Below the pieces are notes generated by a model. The model saw only the letters and a list, made by a program, of their open reading frames with translations, was not told the DNA's origin and ran no database searches. Below are positions 20,440-27,099 of a DNA stretch of 27,099 bases, piece after piece. The DNA lies in contig JALQPE010001038.1 in NCBI GenBank assembly GCA_030407315.1, forward strand, positions 1-27,099, given 5' to 3'. How positions within the stretch are numbered: position 1 is the first letter of the stretch; each line of letters begins with the position of its first letter. Origin of the DNA: Asparagopsis taxiformis. Lineage: Eukaryota; Rhodophyta; Florideophyceae; Bonnemaisoniales; Bonnemaisoniaceae. The translations under genes and the position numbers were made by a program.

Positions 20440-21642
20440 ATGGGAGACAATAGTATCATGAATACTACAGCGGAGAAGAGCAATTCTCCTTCTGCTGAAG
20501 AGAAAAGCATCACTATTGCTCAGTACAGCTCTTCTAAAGTGCAAGTTGATCCTCGCAAAGTGAAATTTCCGACAGTGACCTCCCGTTTGGTGCGACCGGG
20601 TCGTGTAAACGAACTGGCCAGCATTTTCATGGATAGAGGTTTCTCTACCACTGGAACTATGATTACAGTCTGCAAAATGGAAGATAACGAAGGAGACGAG
20701 TTTTACTGCATCGATGGCTCTCATCGCATAGCTGCTCTGCAACTATGCCTGGAGAAGTACTCAGGAAAGAACAGGGATTCCTTGGAATTGGTTTGGGTAC
20801 AACAGTTGATTGCGCCGAACGGGCGTCTAATTTTCGATGCGCTGGAGGTTCTGAAACTGTCTCTCGAAGCCAATATACAAACTCACGATGTCGCTTCTGT
20901 GAGCATTGCCGACAATGTCTGTGCGGTCATAGAGTTTCTCAGGTTTTCCAACCAGATGGATCTTCCTGTTGTCCGGCTTATTCCTATTCTGAAGGAAGTG
21001 AGCTATATTCTGCCGTCCGACAGGAACCGTTCGGAGAACTCGTATAGGCAGTACATCAACATTGCGAAGGGGTTCAATCGCACAGACAGCGTTGCTTTCG
21101 TGTACTGGAGCTCTATCCCTAGCGTTTACAATGCTTTGGATAGGAACAGAGAAATCGAGGATGCAAGAACCGAGGGAAGAGATCCGGACTTTTCTCGAAT
21201 TGACTCTGCCGATATGTACCGGTGCGTGCTCGATCTTGTCAATAACGCAATATTCCGCAATGGCACGGACGGACGCGGGACGCGCGATAAGGAGTGGTTC
21301 CAGTGGTTTGTGCTCGAGATGACAGCGTCGTGGACAAGGATGAGGAGGAAGAGAGGACTTGTCAGAAATATCGGAAGCGGAAGTCCGTTCACGATGCGCA
21401 CTTGGCTACTGGCTCTGTTGGCCATCTATGATATGGCAGAGGTCGTCCGCAAGTGGTTGAACTCTGCAACGATGGAGGAATTCGTGCGAACGGATTTGGC
21501 AGCAGAAAACGCGAAGGAGGTCGGGGATAATGATCATCGCATTGGAGAACGCATTGTATTCGTCCTTGCCGACTTTCATGACGACGTGGTAGACAGAAGC
21601 AGTCTGAGAACCAAGAACGGGATGTTTACAAACAGTTTTTAG
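20440..21642 (+). CDS. ParB/sulfiredoxin-fold domain protein
   Basis: 400 codons from ATG 20440 (A at -3, G at +4). The frame is open further upstream but only from a TTG. After a Ser/Glu-rich start, VQVDPRKVKFPTVTSRLVRP and RVNELASIFMDRGF form the first half of a ParB N-terminal (ParB/Srx) domain. FYCIDGSHRIAAL (residues about 88-100) is its signature nucleotide-binding loop, here GSHR rather than bacterial GERR. The rest is mostly helical in appearance, with RMRRKRGLVR near residue 305. In bacteria such domains bind CTP and clamp DNA; other members are nucleases or kinases. The role here is unknown. The frame stays open through the TAG at 21640-21642 straight into the next ORF, so the two may be one protein. 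No chromosome-partition context exists. Confidence 0.65.
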   Translation: MGDNSIMNTTAEKSNSPSAEEKSITIAQYSSSKVQVDPRKVKFPTVTSRLVRPGRVNELASIFMDRGFSTTGTMITVCKMEDNEGDEFYCIDGSHRIAALQLCLEKYSGKNRDSLELVWVQQLIAPNGRLIFDALEVLKLSLEANIQTHDVASVSIADNVCAVIEFLRFSNQMDLPVVRLIPILKEVSYILPSDRNRSENSYRQYINIAKGFNRTDSVAFVYWSSIPSVYNALDRNREIEDARTEGRDPDFSRIDSADMYRCVLDLVNNAIFRNGTDGRGTRDKEWFQWFVLEMTASWTRMRRKRGLVRNIGSGSPFTMRTWLLALLAIYDMAEVVRKWLNSATMEEFVRTDLAAENAKEVGDNDHRIGERIVFVLADFHDDVVDRSSLRTKNGMFTNSF

Positions 21643-21675
21643 GACAAACTGGAGTATGCTACCGGGACAAAGGCA

Positions 21676-22545
21676 ATGCAGGAGACGAAAGCGGAGGAGG
21701 AGAGGGAACGGAATCGCATGACCCCCGGAGAAATAGAAAAAGCACTTGTTGCTGGCGCCAAAGCAGAAGAGGAAGAAGCACCTACTGCCGCAGAACAGGG
21801 AAATAATTCTACAGAGAAGGAAACGGTGGAAACTTCTGGTCCTGTTCAAGCAGAAGAAGGAGTATCTGCCGAAGCCCAAGTAGAGCAGGAAGTTTCTGCT
21901 GTTGTGGAGGAAGAACAGGAAATTACTCCAAATGTGGTGGCTGAAGAAGTGATTCCTCCTGTCGCGACGAAAGCAATAGAAGAGGCACCTCTGAGCACCC
22001 CGAAAGAAGCAGAAGACCGTCCTGCCGCAGCAAAAGAGGGAGGACAGGAACGTCCTGCCACGCGTCTTGCAGCAGCTGAGAAGAGGGAAGCAGAACGTCT
22101 TGCTGTTCTCCAAAAAGAACAGGAACGTCTCTCAGCTTCAAGGGCAGAGCGGGAAAGTCGTGCCAGGGATAATTCGCCGGGAAGGATTGTCAGAGAAGAT
22201 CTTCCTCAGGGAAGGAAACAAAGCGGCGATACGCAAAGTCTGGATATCAACTTGGACAATAGTGGTCGCATGGACATAGACACGACTGAACAACAAGCTG
22301 GAGATGCGCAGAACCGCTCTGTGATATTGAAACTTCGAATCAGGACACGAGAAACTAACAGCACTAGCCCGGCCGAAGTGGACAAGGAGAATTCGGGAAG
22401 AAGCAGGAGCTCTGGTGGAAGCGGCGATGAAAACGAGTCCAGGCTGGATAAGAAGCGAAGAAGGGAAGAAACTAGCGCGAATTTTTCTGAGCCCAATACG
22501 CCGGATGACAACATTGAGAGTGGGCCTCCCCGGGAAAAAGAGTAG
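21676..22545 (+). CDS. Acidic coiled-coil/NLS protein or linker, same frame as the ParB-like ORF
   Basis: 289 codons from ATG 21676, in the same frame as the preceding ORF and only 33 bases after its TAG. It is Glu/Ala-rich with long charged helices (ETKAEEERERNRM, ATRLAAAEKREAERLAVLQ, EQERLSASRAERESRARD), so coiled coil is likely. A Ser/Asp-rich segment follows, then a basic cluster DKKRRREETS near the C-terminus that resembles a nuclear localisation signal. It has no catalytic motif. It may be the flexible linker of one ParB-linker-oxygenase protein whose frame is broken at both ends, or a separate small protein. The stop at 22543-22545 overlaps the next open frame. Confidence 0.55.
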   Translation: MQETKAEEERERNRMTPGEIEKALVAGAKAEEEEAPTAAEQGNNSTEKETVETSGPVQAEEGVSAEAQVEQEVSAVVEEEQEITPNVVAEEVIPPVATKAIEEAPLSTPKEAEDRPAAAKEGGQERPATRLAAAEKREAERLAVLQKEQERLSASRAERESRARDNSPGRIVREDLPQGRKQSGDTQSLDINLDNSGRMDIDTTEQQAGDAQNRSVILKLRIRTRETNSTSPAEVDKENSGRSRSSGGSGDENESRLDKKRRREETSANFSEPNTPDDNIESGPPREKE

Positions 22546-23560
22546 AGTCAATGCAAGGAAACAAACGACTGGAGAAGAAGCACCACTCTTCACTGACGAG
22601 CAAGAAAACTCCCTTCCAGACCGCACATTCGCAGAGGAGATACCTGAGAAGCTGCCTTTATGCGTTCCTTCCAACTCGAGAATGAAGTATTATATCACAG
22701 AAGAAGACATTGATACAATCCGGACGGAGATAATGGAAGCAGCTGCAGGCTACTCTACTTTGGTATGTCCCCTCGGTTCTTGTGAAAGCCAACAATACTT
22801 CAGCTACCAGAGAAGAATGATCGACGAGCTTGGTTACGTGGTGTTGCAAGACATTTTCTCTTCTACTACAGTGGGAGCAGCTACGCACGAGTTATTCACA
22901 CAGATGGCCAGCACATTCCAAGGTACTACAAGTGGCTCAAGTGCAAGTCAGAAGAACCCGTGGAAACCACTTCGACCGAAAGACAGCACTGGTGTATTCA
23001 AGACGGACCGGAAAAGCATCTGCGATGACCTTGAGCAAGAAAGCGCGCGGCAGTACAGGAACAAGCTGATTCTGGAGCTAGGTAAGGCGATTTGTGCGGA
23101 GAACCTGAAGCTCGGGTTTGGAAGAGAAGAAGCGGTGGTGTTTCCAGAAACGGGTCTTCGTCTGATTTTGACCGCAGAAGGTAGTCAGGAGCAACTTATG
23201 CATACCGATGTTCCCGTCCGTGAGGGAACTGGAACTGGTCCTCTCAACTCGCCATCATATTTCATGATGGCTGCTGGTGCGGATGGGTTCATCATTCGTA
23301 TCGCCAAGTTCAGCCATGTGTGCCTAAGTCATCCAGCGAAAGACAAGTACCGCGTGCCAGTGACGAACGTGCGCATCCCACCGTATTCCCTGCTTGTATG
23401 CCGAACGGACGTGTATCACGGAGGAATGGGATTCGCGGAGGGTCGTTCTTCGGTGAGGTACCAGCATCCTATCCGGTCCCATCTATCACTGCGAACTTCC
23501 AGGGAGAAGTTGCTACAGCCTCCCTTCAATGTCAACTACTGGGAGCGTTTAGATATCTGA
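22505..23560 (+). CDS. 2-oxoglutarate-Fe(II) oxygenase-like protein
   Basis: The first ATG of this frame is 22505. A start giving a compact domain is ATG 22682 (292 residues, used for numbering here). QRRMIDELGYVVLQDIFSS (43-61) is the usual N-terminal element of phytanoyl-dioxygenase-like folds. LRLILTAEGSQEQLMHTDVP (159-178) holds the H174-x-D176 iron ligands, VYHGGMG (244-250) the distal His246, and Arg255 or Arg259 is placed to bind the oxoglutarate carboxylate. The facial triad is complete, so activity is plausible; the substrate is unknown. The frame is +1 relative to the acidic ORF and the switch falls at about 22530-22545 (CGGGAAAAAGAGTAGAG). In this context a DNA- or protein-modifying role is an inference. 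TET/JBP membership is not shown. Confidence 0.65.
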   Translation: MTTLRVGLPGKKSRVNARKQTTGEEAPLFTDEQENSLPDRTFAEEIPEKLPLCVPSNSRMKYYITEEDIDTIRTEIMEAAAGYSTLVCPLGSCESQQYFSYQRRMIDELGYVVLQDIFSSTTVGAATHELFTQMASTFQGTTSGSSASQKNPWKPLRPKDSTGVFKTDRKSICDDLEQESARQYRNKLILELGKAICAENLKLGFGREEAVVFPETGLRLILTAEGSQEQLMHTDVPVREGTGTGPLNSPSYFMMAAGADGFIIRIAKFSHVCLSHPAKDKYRVPVTNVRIPPYSLLVCRTDVYHGGMGFAEGRSSVRYQHPIRSHLSLRTSREKLLQPPFNVNYWERLDI

Positions 23561-23815
23561 TGAAATTAGTTCTTAATAGCATTCTATGGCAGGCATCAAG
23601 GCCGCCTTCAAGTAAACGATGAAAGTTAGGCTAGTACATGACGTTTGCGTATGTAGACGGGTCAGGAGATATACAATACTCAATTTAATCATGAGAAGGG
23701 GAGGAAACTATGGTGGGCACCACTAGAATAGAACAAGGTAATATCGAGCAGTCGTTTTGGTTGCAACATTGAGGTGAGGAAGGCTTACAGATGATGCAGT
23801 TCCGCTGGGGTGCTG

Positions 23816-23850
23816 ACAGCAAAGTCATCGTTACGATGACTTTGCTGTAA
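23816..23850. repeat. 35-nt palindromic segment, copy 2 (identical to copy 1)
   Basis: ACAGCAAAGTCATCGT, T, ACGATGACTTTGCTGT, then AA. It is base-for-base the same as 19511-19545. It lies 256 bp after the oxygenase stop. The flanks beyond the palindrome do not match copy 1, so identity is confined to the palindrome and two bases. Confidence 0.95.
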
Positions 23851-23879
23851 TGATTTGCACTACTGTGTCTGAAATCGGG

Positions 23880-25020
23880 CCTGGGGCAGTACTGTATTGG
23901 CAGTAAAAATTTACTGCCTGAGGCAGTAAAATTTTTACTGTCAAAATATAATTATGCCCTACTTGCCGGCAGTACAGTGCACTGCCCGGAGGCAGTGGCC
24001 ATGTGCTGCCGACGAAGTAGAAAGTACTGCTGGATGTATGACGTGAGGCAGTGGTGGGAGGCAGTGATAGTTGCTGGATTTAGATTGTCTTCTCGGAAGT
24101 TATTTGTGCTACATTGGCCTGTAAAATAAGTAGTATATTGTGCTGACTTGGGCAGCACGGGGAGGGAGTAAAATATATGCTTCCAGGAATATGGCCCACG
24201 GCAGTACTATTTGGTGCGTGGGATGCACCGTGTGGCAGTAGAAGCTAGTGTTTCCGCAGCGTGCTGTGCTGGCTGCGGACCCGAATGACGCAGCACATTT
24301 TGCTATATTTTAGTAGTGCCCCGATGTACTGTATGATACTCCTGCAGGTCATGGCAGAGGCAGAGAAATGTACTGTATTCTATTATTGGGACAAAGCAGT
24401 AATTTCTGCTGCTGTGTGTGCTGCTTTTTTTGTACTTACAGGTAGTGACAAGTCTATGTTCTAGCAGTAGAGTAATGCAGTGGAATATGATGACAACAGA
24501 CATGCTTCGAGGCTGTGTATTCTACTGCCTGTGGAAGCGAGTGGGATAGTAAATTATGATGTCTGACGAAATGTGTGAAAGCAATGAAATGAGGTGCTGA
24601 TAGTCTCTGGGAAAGCTGCCTGATAGTACTGCTTATGATACGAAAGTGCTACCGTACCGTGCTACTTGCCGTGGTGGGAAGTTCTGCCGTGCTCTACTAC
24701 TTGCGTATGGTAAATCACTGCCACGCGTACTGCTCCAGGATATGTGAATTGCTGCCCCACAGCACTACAAATGTAGTAGATTTTGATGTATTATAGAGCT
24801 GTCCAATCAGTGTAAAGTACTGTCTGATAGTGATGTCCTCGGCAGGGGCATAGGACAGTGACCAGTTTACTGACCTGTGGCAGTGCATGTACTACCTGGA
24901 AGTGCTACCTGTGGCAGTACATCATTCACTACCTGAACTAGTGCTTGAGACAGTACAATTTACTGCCGGGAAGTCTATACTGGAACAAGTAATTGTAGTG
25001 CCTGGCGGTACTGACTCGGA
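23880..25020. repeat. Field of GGCAGTA/TACTGCC motifs, some forming perfect palindromes
   Basis: Over 1.1 kb the motifs GGCAGT, GCAGTA and their complements recur in both orientations at irregular spacing. GGCAGTAAAAATTTACTGCC at 23899-23918 is a perfect palindrome. GTGCTGACTTGGGCAGCAC near 24140 repeats the palindromic core of the 35-bp minisatellite at 13441. It looks like a decayed or sequence-constrained array. No protein-coding frame is supported in 23561-25200. Confidence 0.6.
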
Positions 25021-25199
25021 CCGAGAAGGGGAAAGTAGTAGGAATATGATGCCTAGGTAATAATTTTCTAGTGCCTACATTGATGTTCAGGGCGATAGAA
25101 TCAGGTGGAAATGCCATTCCAGCCGCATTGTTTAGGCATTGGCTACGAAAATGTCGGCAGAATGGAGTACTCTCTCGGTGATGCTTCATAGAAATGGTA

Positions 25200-25560
25200 G
25201 GGATAACCGTGTGTCTAAAAGGATTCAGAAGTTTTATGTAGCAAGGTAAACGATGAGAAGAACATGAGTATGTGTGGAATGAACAAACTTACCATCATTG
25301 AACTTTTTTGCGTGCAAAGGTATTGGTTGTAGGTTGGAATGGAGAAAGCTTGTGCAAGCTTTCTCCATTCCAGCCCACAATACCTATACCAGAATCATTT
25401 GCAATCAATAGACTAGAATAGGATCAGCGAGGAACGATATTTATGGTTAGTGCACTATCTTTCATGGAAAGCATGTGGAAAGAAATGAGAGAGGGGAAAG
25501 ATAACTACTCGACAACGTACCAGCCTTACCTGTCATCTTCATGATACCCGGGATGATGAC
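25200..25560 (-). ncRNA. Second candidate spliced hairpin gene
   Basis: On the reverse strand a CTATTTAAG TATA-like box lies near 25590. A short first exon ends GATGACAG at donor GTAAGG. Intron 25529-25413 (117 nt) contains the branch-like CACTAAC and ends CTATTCTAG. An exon (25412-25293, 120 nt) contains the foldback at 25319-25384 and ends AATGATG at donor GTAAGTTT. Intron 25292-25215 (78 nt) ends CCTTTTAG. The organisation matches the gene at 14150-14805, including the shared exon end ATGATG|GTA.GTTT. The spliced exons carry no long open frame. It may be a small-RNA precursor. The 3' end is not defined. Confidence 0.5.
25319..25384. repeat. Hairpin with 17-bp perfect inner stem
   Basis: TGGAATGGAGAAAGCTT (25335-25351), loop GTGC, AAGCTTTCTCCATTCCA (25356-25372). 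An outer GGTATTG/CAATACC pair at 25319-25325 and 25378-25384 is separated from it by an unequal internal loop. Size and shape are those of a microRNA precursor, but the DNA palindrome would give a hairpin on either strand. Confidence 0.9.
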
Positions 25561-25634
25561 CCTGATCCTTACGTCGCGCATCAACAGCTTAAATAGACAG
25601 CTCATCCATCAAAATGACCTCGTCGTAACTGGAA

Positions 25635-25688
25635 GGCAGATGATGTGGCAGACGATGATGTGGCAGATGATTTGGCAGCGATGATCTG
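25635..25688. repeat. Short tandem repeat GGCAGATGATGT
   Basis: Four imperfect 12-15 bp units run one after another, each starting GGCAG followed by GATGATGT or a variant. Confidence 0.75.
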
Positions 25689-26213
25689 TCAAATTTTTCT
25701 GGACGTGATAAATAGCAGAAATTAGAAATCATGCCCTACGCAATGTCAAACCAACCTAAATGTCTTGTAATGATTGTTTAGCTGCATACTGAAGGAGAAA
25801 CATTGAAATAAATGCTGTAGAATTAGAGTAGTAGACAATCCGAAAGAGAATTGCAACGTGGTTCTCATCTATATATAGTTTACTACCATAACAAGATTAC
25901 TATTGAGGCCTATTATACCATGTACTGAAGCTAAATGTAAATGATTCGTGTATTTCATTCAGAAAGGAAGCAAGAATCGTTGGAGCATTAAAGATCGCTG
26001 AAGCCCAACATGGGAAATCAAGTCACCTGTTCCTTGAGTTAGGTAGGACACTAGTCAGTGTGAAGTTTTCGATAAGATGTACGGTAAGAAAATATAGGTA
26101 CCATAAACTATTACAGTGCCTGGTTAAAAAGAGACGGATACCATCTTATTAGTTGCCTACTAGTTGACATTAATCCACAATTTGTGCAGGTTCGCTCGAA
26201 TCCAAGAGAAGAG
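25689..26213. other. Intergenic stretch, nothing recognised
   Basis: AT-rich spacer before the second transposase copy. No open frame, RNA gene or clear repeat is seen. No transposon terminus was identified. Confidence 0.4.
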
Positions 26214-27099
26214 ATGAAACGAACAGCTGTTCGGAAGAAAGGTACCCTCGAAGAAACCGGAGAAGGTTTGAATCATTGCCAATCCCATACGAAAGTGGGA
26301 CAAGGCACGAAAATGGGGAAACCCCGCTAGTTTCGAACGAAACATTCGAGTTCACGCCGATATACCGGGAAAACGTCGGAAAAGCATCTGCTGAAGACGA
26401 GAATATTTCTAGTGGCAATGGAGAAGAGCACATTGCATTTTTTGAGGCTGGAAAAGTTACCACAGGCAGAAGAACGATAGGCTCTGAGGAAAGCTCGGCC
26501 GAGAGCTGTGATGACCACGACGGAGAAGAGGCAGCGGAAGATGACCGCGGACTTGTGGATAAACTGCTGACCTGCCAGTATTCTCTGCAATAATATTGCG
26601 TTATGCAATACTAAGTTGTGGAACGCACGGACGAAACGCAAGGACTATGAAGGTATGCGTGAGATGTCTAATTTCAAGCGGGACATTTCGGATCAAGCAC
26701 CTAGCGACTCGTACATGAGGAAAGTCATTTTACCGTTCATTCAGAAAACATGTTTCCCCAATCATGGATACAACGTGTGAAATAGATGTAACAAGAAGCG
26801 GCTCTAGGCTTGGAAAGATGTCTCCAGGACTGTCTAGAAGCCGTAGAGCTCATTGTACTACATCGGTACGAGTCGTGCTACCGAGCACATGGGCGGAAAG
26901 GGATATACAGACCGGACCCATTCTGGACTGCATAAAGTCTAGTAAAAGGGATAATAGTGATGAAAGGGAAGATGAAGCATATCAAATTGCTTCAGAAAGT
27001 ATTGAAACTCTTTCATTGTCAAATGCCGTTCAGCTGTTCTGAATGACCCATTCCATCGCATTTCGGTAAGTGCATCAGATCATGACGGTCACAAGATGC
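26214..27099 (+). pseudogene. Second, diverged Tnp2-like transposase copy (5' part, frameshifted, cut by window end)
   Basis: ATG 26214 opens MKRTAVRKKG, matching MAPRRTPIRKK of the first copy. The homology then passes through several frames: a Ser/Glu-rich segment (26276-26593), YEGMREMSNFKRD and PSDSYMRKVILPFIQKTC (frame of 26622), CEIDVTRSG and VRVVLPSTWAERDIQTGPIL (frame of 26764). It ends with AVLNDPFHR at the window edge, matching GVLSDPFVR. At least three frame changes make this a decayed gene, and divergence from copy 1 is large. It shows that the N-terminal and main frames of copy 1 form one ancestral protein. The rest lies outside the window. Confidence 0.7.

Noticed and set aside
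14851..25000. CACTACA at 14851 and TGTAGTG near 24994 as CACTA-transposon termini
   Set aside because: Only 7 bases match, the internal bases diverge at once, the 3-base flanks (CAT and CCT) are not a target duplication, and such 7-mers are expected by chance in 10 kb.
26185..26205. tRNA T-loop-like GGTTCGCTCGAATCC
   Set aside because: No matching acceptor, D or anticodon arms nearby; the spacing is wrong.

Overview
The window is nuclear DNA from a eukaryote, most likely a red alga. The reverse strand of 6980-12044 carries a standard 28S-5.8S-18S ribosomal RNA unit. Its 18S gene contains stretches I recognise from red algae (AATGGCTCGGTAAAACAGC, TTGGAATGAGAACGAGG, GGGCGTGCTAGCTAGGCGC). The two protein-coding blocks in the right half are intron-poor, which also fits red algae. 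The assignment rests on remembered signatures and was not checked by a search.

Layout. (1) 1-20 is a short reverse-strand 28S fragment. It is cut off from the rest of the 28S by a decayed non-LTR (LINE-type) retrotransposon at about 21-6979, which lies antisense to the rRNA. The LINE has a broken ORF1 (zinc-knuckle-like Cys cluster, coiled coil, conserved C-terminal domain) and a broken ORF2 (endonuclease with an internal deletion, intact RT core with YADD). A long 3' region follows, with degenerate tandem repeats and two strong hairpins. (2) 6980-12044 is the rRNA unit. (3) 12045-13800 is presumed 5' ETS/intergenic spacer with a degenerate repeat field and ten copies of a 35-bp minisatellite. 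(4) About 14150-14850 looks like a spliced, apparently non-coding reverse-strand gene with a 137-bp foldback in one exon. (5) 15583-19387 is a Tnp2-like (CACTA/KDZ-related) transposase, read in two frames. (6) 20440-23560 is read in one direction as a ParB/sulfiredoxin-fold protein, an acidic coiled-coil/NLS linker and a 2-oxoglutarate-Fe(II) oxygenase-like protein. These are separated only by one in-frame TAG and one +1 frame change. (7) 23880-25020 is a field of GGCAGTA/TACTGCC motifs. (8) 25200-25590 is a second spliced hairpin gene on the reverse strand. (9) 26214-27099 is the start of a second, diverged and frameshifted copy of the same transposase, cut by the window edge.

How it may work together. 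An identical 35-nt segment, nearly all of it one perfect palindrome, follows the transposase (19511) and the oxygenase (23816), so the ParB/oxygenase block is bracketed by exact palindromes. Pairing a Tnp2/KDZ-like transposase with a 2OG oxygenase recalls the association of TET/JBP oxygenases with KDZ transposons in fungi. Pairing ParB with a base-oxidising enzyme recalls phage DNA-hypermodification clusters. A red-algal mobile element carrying its own DNA-binding and base-oxidising module is therefore a reasonable, untested hypothesis. The two hairpin-exon genes are the other candidate novelty. The rRNA copy is interrupted and carries substitutions at normally invariant 28S sites, so it is probably not functional.
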